A stretch of 46,200 nucleotides of DNA from Planctomycetaceae bacterium (GCA_002702655.1 PABB01000058.1:1-46200), one strand, 5' to 3'. Positions 1 to 8,570 are shown, numbered from the stretch's first letter. The notes: generated by a model not told the origin, from the letters alone. Made by a program: numbers and translations.

Positions 1-153
1 GCCGCGGCCGCCGCAGCCGACGAGCCCCACGCGCAACGTTTCAGCGCCGTCGCCGTCGGCATGCACGGCGCGAGCCGCGGCCAGAGCGCCGACGGTTGCC
101 GCCGAGCGGGCCAGAAAGTCGCGACGATTCGCTTGGGATTGCCTGCTGGTCAT
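1..153 (-). CDS. Gfo/Idh/MocA-family oxidoreductase, N-terminal part (runs off the window)
   Basis: Only the first 51 codons are inside the window. They give a twin-arginine signal (NRRDFLARSAA, about residues 9-19), an Ala-rich hydrophobic stretch, and then the first strand and turn of a Rossmann fold, RVGLVGCGGRG. That arrangement is typical of the exported NAD(P)-dependent Gfo/Idh/MocA dehydrogenases that are abundant in planctomycetes. The substrate cannot be told from this fragment. The ATG lies just before the Tat signal, and the isomerase-like gene upstream on the same strand ends 109 bases away, so co-transcription is possible. The family call is inference from the glycine motif and the Tat context. 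Confidence 0.75.
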   Translation of the reverse strand, partial: MTSRQSQANRRDFLARSAATVGALAAARAVHADGDGAETLRVGLVGCGGRG

Positions 154-262
154 GTCAAACGCCCTCCGCGTTGAGATATGGTCACATTGAGCCGCTGTTT
201 TGTCTTTGGAATCGGACTGGCGTCTCGCGGCGATCTGTCGCGAGACGCGCTGCCGCGTCGCA

Positions 263-1189
263 TCACTTGTGCAAATCCAGCACGCGATCCATCCGGGCGG
301 AGATGTCGGCCAGCCGCGCTTCGCCGCCGCCGGCCACTTCGGCCGTCGCCCAGCCAGTGAAGCCGATCTCGGCCAGCGCGGCGCGGACTTCCGCCCACTG
401 AATGTCGCCGTCGCCAATCTTGCCAAAGCCGCTGGCCGCGCCCCAGCCTTTCACGTCCAGCTTCACGATCCGCGAACCGAGCGTGCGAATCCAATTCTGG
501 CTGGGGGCGAACTTCCACGCGTTGCCGATATCGAAGTACGCGCCGACCCACGGGCTATCGATTTCATCCAGATAATCGCGGAACTGCTCGGCCGTTTCGC
601 AGAAGCCGTTCCACACGTTCTCGATCAGCACCCGCACGCCCAGCTTGGCGGCCAGCGGGAGCACGCGGCGGATCTCGACAATTGACCGCTGCCACACGTC
701 GTCGTGCGTTTCGTCGGCCCCCGCAACGCGGCCGGGCACGAGCAGGACCGACGAACCGCCAAACGCCGCCGCATCGCGAATTGCCTGCAGCATGATTTCA
801 TGGGCTTCGTCTCTCACCGCCGGGTCAGGCGACGACATCCGCACTTCCCAGTGCTTCATGTTGACCAGCCCATGCACCGGCATGCCGGTCGCCTCGCTGG
901 CGGCGCGGATCTCGGCCGCGGGCGGAGCGCCGGGGCTCACCAGTTCCATGCCGTCGTAGCCCAATTCGCGACAGAGCGCGAACTTGTCGCGGACCGATTC
1001 GCCGGCGCCGATCATGCCCCACTTCACCGCTTTGTAGATCTGCAGCGTCCCGGGCTGCGTCGGCTCGGTCGCCGCTGCCGTTGCCGGAGCAGAGCCCACC
1101 GCGGCCAGGGCGCCAGTTGCAGCCGCAGCGCCCAGGAAATCGCGCCGCGAGACGGCTTTTTCATCAGATTTGTCTAGGTCGTCCGCCAT
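263..1189 (-). CDS. Tat-exported sugar phosphate isomerase/epimerase-like TIM-barrel protein
   Basis: 308 residues. A twin-arginine signal (SRRDFLG, residues 14-20) is followed by a hydrophobic Ala-rich stretch, then an AP endonuclease 2/xylose isomerase-like TIM barrel. Likely metal ligands are E190 (LIENVWN), D220 (YFDIGNAW) and E284 (TAEVAGG), spaced as in this superfamily. The ATG at 1189 was chosen because it directly precedes the Tat signal and has GGGAG upstream; a longer reading frame to 1345 adds only implausible Arg/Cys-rich sequence. Such proteins often neighbour Gfo/Idh/MocA oxidoreductases, as here, and probably act on keto- or inositol-type sugars in the periplasm. The exact substrate is unknown. 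Confidence 0.85.
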   Translation of the reverse strand: MADDLDKSDEKAVSRRDFLGAAAATGALAAVGSAPATAAATEPTQPGTLQIYKAVKWGMIGAGESVRDKFALCRELGYDGMELVSPGAPPAAEIRAASEATGMPVHGLVNMKHWEVRMSSPDPAVRDEAHEIMLQAIRDAAAFGGSSVLLVPGRVAGADETHDDVWQRSIVEIRRVLPLAAKLGVRVLIENVWNGFCETAEQFRDYLDEIDSPWVGAYFDIGNAWKFAPSQNWIRTLGSRIVKLDVKGWGAASGFGKIGDGDIQWAEVRAALAEIGFTGWATAEVAGGGEARLADISARMDRVLDLHK

Positions 1190-1513
1190 AACTCCCGCTG
1201 CCTGGGGTCCGATTTGCTGGACTGGTGATGAGTGCGGTCGAAGCGGCACGGACGACCGCCGGCACGTTGCGCCGAGGCGGTCTCCGCGGAATCGACCGCA
1301 GCTTATTCTACACCGCTGGCGCCGCGTTTCGCGACAGCGCGACAAACGCCGATTGGCGGGCTTTTTTGCGGCGTCGGCGGCGCAGAACGCGCAAAAATTG
1401 CTGCCAGCAGCGCAGGGAGACTCTCAGGACTGCTGCACTCCGCGGCGAGAAACCGCCCCAGTGCGGGGCGCCATTGCCTGCTTGATGCGTGGCGCGGGCG
1501 GCTCGCGACAGCC
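1190..1513. other. Intergenic stretch without a gene
   Basis: No convincing reading frame on either strand. It holds a short inverted repeat, TTTTTGCG (1363-1370) and CGCAAAAA (1390-1397) around a GC-rich loop, which might act as a weak bidirectional terminator after the GH43-like gene. A TAGAAT box lies on the minus strand at 1305-1310, about 115 bases before the isomerase-like gene, but without a clear -35 partner. Confidence 0.35.
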
Positions 1514-2761
1514 CTATCGAACACGCCGGCAGCAGGCGGCCCATGCGACGATCGCCAGCGCCACGGCCGACGGTTCCGGCAAGGCCGCCGCATTGAGCCG
1601 CGCCGCAAACGAGCCGCCGCCGTGCAGCGAATCAAAGTCGCGCTTGAAGAGTTGAAAGTCAAAGTAATCCGCCCGCCCGTCGCCATTCAGATCGCCGCGG
1701 GCGGCTTGCTCGGCGGGGCTCAATCCCGTCAGATCAGTCAGTTGATGCGTGGAGAAGAGGCCCCAGTCGGCCAGGTCAATCGCCTGGTCGCCGTTCAGGT
1801 CGCTGCGGGCAAACGGCAAGGAGTCAAAAACCAGGGCCGACAGCGGCGCGGCGAACACCGTTCCATGATGCGCGTCGGGCCCCTCGGGCATCGTCGAATC
1901 TTCCGTCAGATTGACCCACGAGCTGGGGTCGGTCGGATCGGTCGACGCCGCCACGCCCAAGTAGCCTGCGCCGTAGGCGTCGTAGTACAGATACCATGTG
2001 TCGCCGATCTGCAGCAGCGACGGCCCCTCGGTCACGTTGCCTTCGATCGACGAACCGGGACCGACAATGATCGGATTGTCGGTCGTCCACGGCCCCAGCG
2101 CCGTGGGCCCAGTCGCCAGGCGGATGTTCTTCGCGCCGCCTTGTTCGTCCTTGATCGCCATCAGGTAGCGATCGTTCGCAGCGTCGCGCGCGACCATGGC
2201 GTCGATGACCGTGGCGTTGTTGTAGTAGAAAACCGACGGCTCCGAGTAAGCCGCGAAGTCGCTGGTCGTAACCACGTATTGCTTGTGGTCGCCGTCGTCC
2301 GGATCCGATGCGAAGACGATCTGGTAATGTTGCTGCTGAGCGTCGTAGAAGATCTCTGGCGCCCAGGTGTGATTGACGACGGTGGCGGGGTCCCAGATCT
2401 CGACGAGTTGGGGCGCCGACCAGTCGATCAGATTGGGGGACGAGGCGTAGCCGATGGTCCGCGTTTCGATCCCCGAAGTCCACACCATGTGGAACAGACC
2501 GTCGGGACCGTAGACGACCGAGGGGTCGCGCGTCTGGTCCTCGGCGTCCGACCAGACCTCGGGCGGCACGAACACGGCCTCGCCGCCGTTCATGGAGTCG
2601 AAGTGCAGCCCGTCGGCGCTGTAGCTTAGAAAAACGCCGCTGTGCCCGCCGGCGGGCCAGCCCCCTTTGAAGTAGGCGTAGACGTAACCGGTCTCCGCGG
2701 CTGCCGCGGCGCTGGCGCTGACCAACGCGCAACAGACCGCCGCCAGCACTGGGGCTCTCAT
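1514..2761 (-). CDS. Secreted GH43-like five-bladed propeller protein with dockerin and PEP-CTERM anchor
   Basis: 415 residues: signal peptide (1-23); a beta-propeller resembling clan GH-F glycosidases (about 25-310) with candidate catalytic residues D79 (TRDPSVV), D187 (TVIDAMV) and E245 (VTEGPSL) plus the WAPEI motif near 133-137; a type I dockerin-like module with two calcium loops (about 321-376, DLNGDQAIDL and DLNGDGRADY); and a C-terminal PEP-CTERM signal (LPEPSAV, hydrophobic helix, CCRRVR). GH43 members mostly release arabinose or xylose from plant or algal polysaccharides, but this assignment is structural, so another glycan is possible. The ATG at 2761 was picked because the signal peptide starts there. 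The PEP-CTERM tail implies exosortase processing. Confidence 0.82.
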   Translation of the reverse strand: MRAPVLAAVCCALVSASAAAAAETGYVYAYFKGGWPAGGHSGVFLSYSADGLHFDSMNGGEAVFVPPEVWSDAEDQTRDPSVVYGPDGLFHMVWTSGIETRTIGYASSPNLIDWSAPQLVEIWDPATVVNHTWAPEIFYDAQQQHYQIVFASDPDDGDHKQYVVTTSDFAAYSEPSVFYYNNATVIDAMVARDAANDRYLMAIKDEQGGAKNIRLATGPTALGPWTTDNPIIVGPGSSIEGNVTEGPSLLQIGDTWYLYYDAYGAGYLGVAASTDPTDPSSWVNLTEDSTMPEGPDAHHGTVFAAPLSALVFDSLPFARSDLNGDQAIDLADWGLFSTHQLTDLTGLSPAEQAARGDLNGDGRADYFDFQLFKRDFDSLHGGGSFAARLNAAALPEPSAVALAIVAWAACCRRVR

Positions 2762-2843
2762 CGTTGCTCTCGTTTTGCTTTCTCTGCCACTGTGACCGCG
2801 GCTCGCGTCCAACGAACTGCGACATTTGCCCCTATCAATGCGA

Positions 2844-2875
2844 AACGCCCGGGGATCGCGGGACCCCCGGGCGTT
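2844..2875 (-). terminator. Hairpin terminator after the first LamG/dockerin gene
   Basis: Perfect 11-bp stem AACGCCCGGGG / CCCCGGGCGTT with a 10-base loop. It lies 23 bases past the stop codon of the minus-strand gene at 2899. On that strand the stem is followed by TTTCG, so the T tract is short. Confidence 0.7.
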
Positions 2876-2898
2876 CAGCGTTGCCCCCGTCTAGGGTG

Positions 2899-4350
2899 CT
2901 AGCGACCGCGGCGACAGACAGCCAGCCCCCCGGCTGCCAACACCACGATCATCGAGAGAGTCGCCGGTTCAGGAACGGCGCCAACCGCTCCGGTCACGTA
3001 GGAGACGCTCCCGTTCAGCAGTCCGCCACCCGCGGTGGCAAACTGCAAAGTCAGGTCGCCATCGGCAGCGCCGAACACCGAAGTGTTGTACGCGTTGCCC
3101 AGGCTAATAGACTCACCGGGCGCCAACGTTGTGGCGCCGCTGAGGAACAGTTCCGCCAATTCGTTGGCGTCGGCGCCGCCCGCCTCGGTCCAGCCGTCGC
3201 CGGGACCGGGCGCCTGGCCGAACTGCGTCTGCCACGCCAGGAAGTCGGCGCCACTGCTGATGCCGTCGCCGTTGGCGTCCGATTCGCCGTTGACGCCGTA
3301 ATCGCCGCTCCACTTGGTGAGGTCGGCGCCATTAACGGAGCCATTGCCGTCGAAGTCAGCCGGCAAACCAGCGTCGATGCCCTGGTCGGCCAGGCTATTC
3401 CAGCCCGCGGTACTCAGCGCGCCGCCGGCGCTTTCGATCAGGTAGTAATCCATGGAGATGGCCACGGCGCTGCCGTTGCTCAGCGTCACTTCTCCGGTGG
3501 TCTTGTTGACCTGCAAAACAATCGTATCGCCCAGGGTGAGCGGGATGAGTTGCCCGGCCGACAAGGCGCCTTCGCTGAAGCGAATGTTGTCCTGGTAGCC
3601 AGAAATGTGGTCGACAAAATTGCCGTTGTACCAGCCGCGGCCGAACGTCCAGTTGAGCGCCGAGTCCGCAAGCGCATTGTCAGCGACCGACTGGGCGGAA
3701 ATGTCCAACGACCCGATCTGCTGGTACCCGCCGCCGTCGTCGAGCCACATCGACAGCGTCGATCCGTCGCTCATCGCCGCCAGGGCGTACCAGGTACTCG
3801 GCTGGACATCGTACGTTCCGTCCAGGATCCAACGCGTACCGCCGGCCGACAAGTAGTTAATCCGGAACGTGTCGTCTTCGCCGTCGTTCTGGAAGTAGAA
3901 GTCGGCCGCCGGATCGCTGATGGTGGAACCGTCGCGGCCGACGAGCGTGTTCCAGCCAGCGAGATCTTCCAGGTAAACGGTCGTTTCAATCGTCCACGCC
4001 GTCGGCGTCCAGTTGTGCAGGGCGCCTTCGAGAACGTAACCGTCTTGGTGGGCGTCCAAGTGACGCATGCTCAGGCTGCCGTCGAACTCCGGCGTGAAAT
4101 CGGAAAACGACGGACCGTAGAAATCGTCCCAGCCCCGCATCAGGATTCCGTTCACCGTATCGACCGAACCTCCCGAACCGTTTTCGGCGCCGGCCGGCGT
4201 GAAGGCCGCACCGGCCGTGCCGTCTTCAAAGTCCCAATACGCCACGGTCTGGGCGTACGACGCGGTCGTGGCGACCACGGCTAACATCAGCAGCGACGAC
4301 GCGCCGTATGCGACGCCGCGTTTCACGGATGACCAACGATTCTCAATCAT
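2899..4350 (-). CDS. Secreted LamG-like PEP-CTERM protein with a dockerin nested inside a second domain
   Basis: 483 residues: signal peptide (about 1-33, ending TTASYAQ); a concanavalin/LamG-like sandwich (about 35-265, ending in DNIRFSEGALS); a shared unnamed domain whose first half (about 279-325, TTGEVTLSNG to ALSTAGWNSL) is separated from its second half (about 386-452) by a dockerin-like pair of calcium loops (331-379, DFDGNGSVNGADL and DANGDGISSGADF); then a PEP-CTERM signal (VPEPATL, helix, CRRGR). The ATG has GGGAG about 12 bases upstream. It lies in series with two other dockerin/PEP-CTERM genes on the same strand, and a terminator follows it. Probably a glycan-binding or structural surface protein; no catalytic motif was recognised. 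Confidence 0.85.
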   Translation of the reverse strand: MIENRWSSVKRGVAYGASSLLMLAVVATTASYAQTVAYWDFEDGTAGAAFTPAGAENGSGGSVDTVNGILMRGWDDFYGPSFSDFTPEFDGSLSMRHLDAHQDGYVLEGALHNWTPTAWTIETTVYLEDLAGWNTLVGRDGSTISDPAADFYFQNDGEDDTFRINYLSAGGTRWILDGTYDVQPSTWYALAAMSDGSTLSMWLDDGGGYQQIGSLDISAQSVADNALADSALNWTFGRGWYNGNFVDHISGYQDNIRFSEGALSAGQLIPLTLGDTIVLQVNKTTGEVTLSNGSAVAISMDYYLIESAGGALSTAGWNSLADQGIDAGLPADFDGNGSVNGADLTKWSGDYGVNGESDANGDGISSGADFLAWQTQFGQAPGPGDGWTEAGGADANELAELFLSGATTLAPGESISLGNAYNTSVFGAADGDLTLQFATAGGGLLNGSVSYVTGAVGAVPEPATLSMIVVLAAGGLAVCRRGR

Positions 4351-4435
4351 GCTATTTCACTCCCATCTGGGCGATCTATAAGTAGGTAACTCTGGGAAGA
4401 TGCAATTCGCTCGACATCTCCAGTGCCAAATATTC

Positions 4436-6001
4436 TCAGCGTCGATTCCGCCGCAGGCAGATGCCGCCGCACGCGGCCAGCAACAACAGGCTCACGGTCG
4501 ACGGTTCGGGAACGGCGCCAATCAGGGCCGCCAGAGCGCCCTCGCCGTTGGCGGCGTCGAAATCGCCCTGGAAAATCCGGAAGTCGTCGAAGTCATTGTC
4601 GAGATCGCCGTCAAGGTCTCCCACGGCGGAGGATTGCGCGACGGTCAGTCCGGACAGGTCGGTCAGATGGTTGGCGGAGAAAATATCCCAGTCAGCGCCG
4701 TCGATGTCGCCGTCGAAATCAAGGTCGCCGCGTTCCACGGACGTGCCGTTGATGTAGGTGACCGGGACGCCGAATTCTTCGATCGTGAAACCGTCGGAAA
4801 GCAGGCGCTGCACCGACACAACCACATCCTCGTGATACGACTGCGTCCAGGCCCCCGCGGCGCCCAATTGCAGATCGGACAGGGTGCCGCCCATGCCGAG
4901 TTGCCCGCCGTTGCCGGACAATTCCACTTCGCTGAGTTCCTGGTTCGTACTCACCTCGATCGTCCAATTGTCATTGGGATCGAAGGCGCCGCCGCTGTCG
5001 GCGTCGTAGTTGTCAGTGACGCTCAGCCAGTTGTTGGGATCGAGGGCGCCGCTGGCGGACTGAATGTTGATGTAGACGACGTCGACCGCCCCGGCGTCGT
5101 TGGAGAGCGTCATCTCGCCGGTGCTGCGATCAATCGTGAACGAGAAATTGAACTCCTGCGTCCAGGCGTCGAACGTGGCGAGCGAATCGGGGCCGGCGGC
5201 AAATGACGCCGCTGCGTAAGATTCCGAGGGCGCCGTATCGTAAATGCGGAACTCGTTGTACGAGCCGTCAAACAGCGGATCGGGCCACTGCGAACGACCG
5301 AGCCAGTTGTTCACGTCGTTGAAGGTTCTCAGGTCGATGTTGGGATGGATGCCGCCGTAGCCCACCAACGCGCCGTTGACGTACAGAGTCATCGTGCCGT
5401 TGGCGCCATCGGGCGTGAACGACCGCGGATCATTGTGGTTGTAGACAGCCAGCACGTGCTGCTGGACGCCCACGGGGGTCTCGCCGGTACCCACGATGAT
5501 GTTGGGTTCGGGGCCGCCGGCAGGATGGTTGGTGATTTCGATGCCGTTCGCGGCGCGGCCGGAATTGGCGGCGATCAAGATGTAATCCGCGTTCCCGCCG
5601 CCGGGGGACATGTCCTCGCCGCCGTCGCTGACGCCGAAGTCGCCCAACCGCGACCACGTGTGCGTTTCGGAGACCGTGGCCCACCACTCAAACGCCACGG
5701 CGCCGTTGACGCCGGCCGTGGTGGCGTCCGAAACGAGCCCGTTGGGCAAGTCCACGTAGGCGTCTTCGACGATGTTGTTGGACGCTTCGCCGGTGTTCGC
5801 CGAGAAATCCAGCATGCCGCCGGAGAACGTAAAGTTCGGCGTCGTCCCGGCGTCGACGATCGTCCCGTGAGCGGTACCCACGGAATCGTTCACGTCGGCC
5901 GTGAAGGAATAGCGATGCGCTAACTGCCCCATCGCGGGCGAGGCGACGGCGAGCGCGGCCGCCACGCAATGGAATGTCGCCAATCGAAGAAGAGATTTCA
6001 T
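4436..6001 (-). CDS. Secreted LamG-like protein with C-terminal dockerin and PEP-CTERM anchor
   Basis: 521 residues: signal peptide (1-26, ending SPAMGQ); a LamG/concanavalin-like domain (about 28-262, with LYVNGALVGYG and NEFRIYD); the same unnamed domain as the neighbouring gene but uninterrupted (about 285-417, STGEMTLSND to VPVTYING); a dockerin-like module (about 426-480, DLDFDGDIDGADW and DLDGDLDNDFDDF); and a PEP-CTERM signal (VPEPSTV, helix, LRRNRR). The start at 6001 gives a proper signal peptide and has AGGGAG upstream; a 12-residue longer start is unlikely. The dockerin resembles that of the GH43-like protein, including the HLTDLSGL linker. Function is probably carbohydrate binding or assembly at the cell surface. 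Confidence 0.85.
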   Translation of the reverse strand: MKSLLRLATFHCVAAALAVASPAMGQLAHRYSFTADVNDSVGTAHGTIVDAGTTPNFTFSGGMLDFSANTGEASNNIVEDAYVDLPNGLVSDATTAGVNGAVAFEWWATVSETHTWSRLGDFGVSDGGEDMSPGGGNADYILIAANSGRAANGIEITNHPAGGPEPNIIVGTGETPVGVQQHVLAVYNHNDPRSFTPDGANGTMTLYVNGALVGYGGIHPNIDLRTFNDVNNWLGRSQWPDPLFDGSYNEFRIYDTAPSESYAAASFAAGPDSLATFDAWTQEFNFSFTIDRSTGEMTLSNDAGAVDVVYINIQSASGALDPNNWLSVTDNYDADSGGAFDPNDNWTIEVSTNQELSEVELSGNGGQLGMGGTLSDLQLGAAGAWTQSYHEDVVVSVQRLLSDGFTIEEFGVPVTYINGTSVERGDLDFDGDIDGADWDIFSANHLTDLSGLTVAQSSAVGDLDGDLDNDFDDFRIFQGDFDAANGEGALAALIGAVPEPSTVSLLLLAACGGICLRRNRR

Positions 6002-6706
6002 AGCCACTGAGTACTCCCTTTCACATACACAAGGCATACAAGCATTGACTTAAGCCAAGCACACAAACCCACCGCGCAGAGCGCTCTCGACCGCGCCGCC
6101 AGAGAATGGCGCCGTGGCGCACGAAACCACTGGCGCCAAAACTTCGCAGCGGCAACCGCCTCGCCAGCGATCGGGCGTACCCCCCGAACTCGCGGACGAA
6201 ACGCTCGCGTTTCGAAACGTCTCCAAACCGTGCGAGGAGGGTTTCTGCCCCCGAATCCTCCGCCACTGTGGTCCGCAAGACGATTGAAAAGACGCCTACA
6301 TGGTTTGGGCGATCCGGCGCAAGAAAAGTGGGAAAAGCGTGTCAGTCGACTCTTTTAGCCTAATCGGTAATTCCATTCCCGCTAGGAATAAGAGCGAATG
6401 AAATGTTTATAAATTGCGCAAACCCCTGCACTGGCCGTTTGTGGCGACCGTGGGGCTCGGAAAACCACCCGAGATACCGACTTGCCGTTGCGAGGCTGTG
6501 CCTCCCGGCCACGCGCGCTCCAGGACGGCGCGCGTGCAAGGCGTCGAGCCGAGAGATTCCGATTGTAGCAGTCACGCCGGAAAATGCCGCGGCAAGTCGC
6601 AGGCAGCGCCAGCCGCCGTCGCCCCCGCAGAACCTAATCTTGTAGTGACGACGACCGCCGGACGGTCGTCCCCACGGCTACCGCTCCCGCAGATGGTCCG
6701 CTTGCC
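6002..6706. other. 705-base intergenic region between divergent transcription units
   Basis: No credible gene. Frames at 6021-6278 and 6106-6363 mirror each other and have biased Arg composition. The stretch 6350-6420 is AT-rich for this genome and is the likeliest place for the promoter of the minus-strand secreted-protein genes. Two hairpins occur: ACGCGCGC/GCGCGCGT (6511-6518, 6528-6535) inside a wider CTTGC/GCAAG pair, and GACGACCG/CGGTCGTC (6650-6657, 6663-6670), which lies 36 bases before the small membrane-protein gene and could sit in its leader. Confidence 0.5.
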
Positions 6707-6871
6707 ATGAGTTACTTCGATGCGATCGGCTTCTGGATCGGCAACTTCCTGCGCAATACGTGGGGCTGGCTCAACTCGCTGAACTATCACGAGTGGTTCC
6801 TGCTGCTGGCAATCACGACCTGCGCCGGCTTTCTCTGCATGCGCGGGTTCGGCTCGCGCGCGGAATACTAG
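6707..6871 (+). CDS. Small membrane protein, 54 residues
   Basis: ATG to TAG without interruption, 54 residues. It begins MSYFDAIGFWIGNFLRNTW, carries a hydrophobic segment (FLLLAITTCAGFLCM, about residues 31-45) and ends in a short charged tail RGFGSRAEY. The aromatic-rich N-terminal half looks like an amphipathic interfacial helix. The composition is unlike a random frame in this GC-rich DNA, and a hairpin lies just upstream. It lies 78 bases before a membrane-anchored GGDEF-like protein on the same strand, so the two may be co-expressed. I do not recognise a named family; small conserved planctomycete membrane protein is the most I can say. Confidence 0.6.
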   Translation: MSYFDAIGFWIGNFLRNTWGWLNSLNYHEWFLLLAITTCAGFLCMRGFGSRAEY

Positions 6872-6949
6872 GACTCAACGACCTCAGCGACCGCGCCGGA
6901 GTTGCACGGTCCGGGTACAACCAGCCGCCATCAGGGCAGAGCACGCGCT

Positions 6950-7891
6950 ATGCAAGGTTTACTGATTGATACGACCGCCTTGGCAGCGTTGGCGCTGTTG
7001 GGGTACATCGTCGGCCGGCGGACGCGATCGCACGCTCCTGCGATCGGCAAATCGACCGGGGACGGCATCGACCAGACGCAGCGCGTGGCCATCGACGTGC
7101 AGCGCATCGTGGATCGCGTACGGCGCCAACTCGCCAGCCACCAGGGCAGACTCGCCGCCTTTCGCCACTGCGTTGAGGAGCTACGCGACCCCGCGGCAGC
7201 CGACGCGCTGCCCCACGCGACCGGCGCCGTGGACGATATTCTCCACAGCACGTCCGAACTCACGGTGAGCCTGGCGGGAGCGTACGACGAGTTGCGATCG
7301 CGGACGTCCGAGTTGTCCGCAGCATGCGGCGGTCGGCTGGACGGAGAGACGGGCGCCTACAACCGCCTGGCGATGATCCACCGCCTGCACTCATTGCTCG
7401 ACATCGATCCTGAACAGAAAGAAGATTCGCTCTCGGTGGGCGCCTTCGCGCTGACCTCGCACGACGACGTCGCCGATGAGGACCTGGAATCGCACATGGC
7501 GCGAGTGACCAGAATCCTGCACAGTTGCGCTCGCGACACCGACTTTGTCGCGCGCTGCGGCAAAGACGAATTTGCCGTGCTCATGCCGCAAACGCCGCTG
7601 ACGGGGGCCGGGACGTTCTGCGATCGGGTGCTGCGGCGCGTCGGCAGCGAACTGGGACTGCCGATCTGGTGCGGCATCGCCGCAGCCGCGCCCGACGAAA
7701 CCGGCGAAAGCCTCCTCTCTCGGGCCGATGCGGCGCTGTACACGGCCCGCACGCAACCGGCCGCCTGCCTGTTCAAGCACGACGGCGGCACGATTCGCCG
7801 CTACGCGGCGGGCACGGCGACGACCGTGGCGATGTCGCTCGCCGCGACCGAAACGCAACAGGTCCCCATGCCGGTCGGCGCCGACGGCTGA
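6950..7891 (+). CDS. Membrane-anchored degenerate GGDEF-domain protein
   Basis: 313 residues: one N-terminal membrane segment (about 5-22), a helical, probably coiled-coil region (about 40-130), then a GGDEF fold (about 135-295). The active-site loop reads GKDEF (204-208) instead of GGDEF/GGEEF, while an RxxD inhibitory site (RDTD, 195-198) stands at the right distance before it. Known diguanylate cyclases need the second glycine, so this one is probably inactive or weak and may instead sense c-di-GMP through the I-site. The ATG at 6950 was preferred over a TTG-initiated longer frame because it places the membrane segment at the N-terminus. It follows the 54-residue membrane protein. Confidence 0.8.
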   Translation: MQGLLIDTTALAALALLGYIVGRRTRSHAPAIGKSTGDGIDQTQRVAIDVQRIVDRVRRQLASHQGRLAAFRHCVEELRDPAAADALPHATGAVDDILHSTSELTVSLAGAYDELRSRTSELSAACGGRLDGETGAYNRLAMIHRLHSLLDIDPEQKEDSLSVGAFALTSHDDVADEDLESHMARVTRILHSCARDTDFVARCGKDEFAVLMPQTPLTGAGTFCDRVLRRVGSELGLPIWCGIAAAAPDETGESLLSRADAALYTARTQPAACLFKHDGGTIRRYAAGTATTVAMSLAATETQQVPMPVGADG

Positions 7892-8184
7892 AGCCCGGCG
7901 GGTCCGACCGCCGCGGCCTGCGGCCAGCCGCGGAGACGCCCCCGCGGACGCCGCACCGGCAGGCGGGCCGGGGGCCGCCCACCACCGGGCGATTTCGCCC
8001 ACCTTGAAGAAGCGAAAAACCACGGGTTTTGAACGCGCGTTGACCCTATTTGGCGGCATAATCTAGATTGAGTACGCGTCGGAGGCCGCGCGGGGGGCCG
8101 CTTGGTAGGAGATTTGCTAGCCGTCCCTCCCAACGCCGCATTCGCGACGCCGCTACTACGAGCCTTGTTCGAAAGGAGATTGCC

Positions 8185-8508
8185 ATGCCGCTGTTTGAGG
8201 TTGAAACGGATAGTCACATCATCATCACCTGGGCGCAGGACGGCGACGATGCGTCGGCCGTGGTCGCGGACGCTTACCCAAGCGATACGGTCCTTCGGCT
8301 CACCAAACGCCCCCGCGACACCTGGGTGATTTCCAAAGCGGCCCTGGGCGTGGCCGGCTCGCTCGATCCGTGCAACACGGCTCGGGAATGCCTGAGCAAG
8401 TCCGGCGGCGACAAACTGCACGCCATCCGCCTCTACATGCATGAAACCGGTTCCGATCTCGAACAGGCCCAGAAAGCCATCGAATCGAATATGGTGATGG
8501 GTTGGTAG
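8185..8508 (+). CDS. Conserved small protein of unknown function
   Basis: 107 residues, starting MPLFEVETDSHIIITWAQDG. The start is fixed by a strong ribosome binding site, AAAGGAG, ending 7 bases upstream; the longer frame from 8068 is Arg-rich and implausible. The protein is soluble, with no signal or membrane segment. It has a mixed first half and a helical C-terminal half (residues about 63-105) ending in EQAQKAIESNMVMGW. No named domain was recognised. A strong terminator follows 62 bases after the stop, so it is probably a monocistronic, well-expressed gene. A CATAATCT box at 8057-8064 may be part of its promoter, but no well-spaced -35 was seen. Confidence 0.75.
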   Translation: MPLFEVETDSHIIITWAQDGDDASAVVADAYPSDTVLRLTKRPRDTWVISKAALGVAGSLDPCNTARECLSKSGGDKLHAIRLYMHETGSDLEQAQKAIESNMVMGW

Positions 8509-8570
8509 AACCACTCGCCATGGGCCGGCCGCTGCGGCCGGAACCTGTGGCTTAGCCCGTGATCAACGGC

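Noticed and set aside
150-1345. Several long frames overlapping the isomerase-like gene, on both strands
   Set aside because: Shadow frames in GC-rich DNA: Arg/Ala/Pro-rich, no ribosome binding site, and they cover a gene with clear Tat signal and active-site motifs.
1232-4284. Long plus-strand frames opposite the dockerin genes (465 and 506 residues)
   Set aside because: Antisense shadows of the minus-strand genes; no domains, while the minus strand has signal peptides, dockerins and PEP-CTERM tails.
8026-8064. Sigma-70 promoter TTGACC...CATAAT before the small protein gene
   Set aside because: The spacer between TTGACC (8040-8045) and CATAAT (8057-8062) is only 11 bases, too short for a normal promoter.
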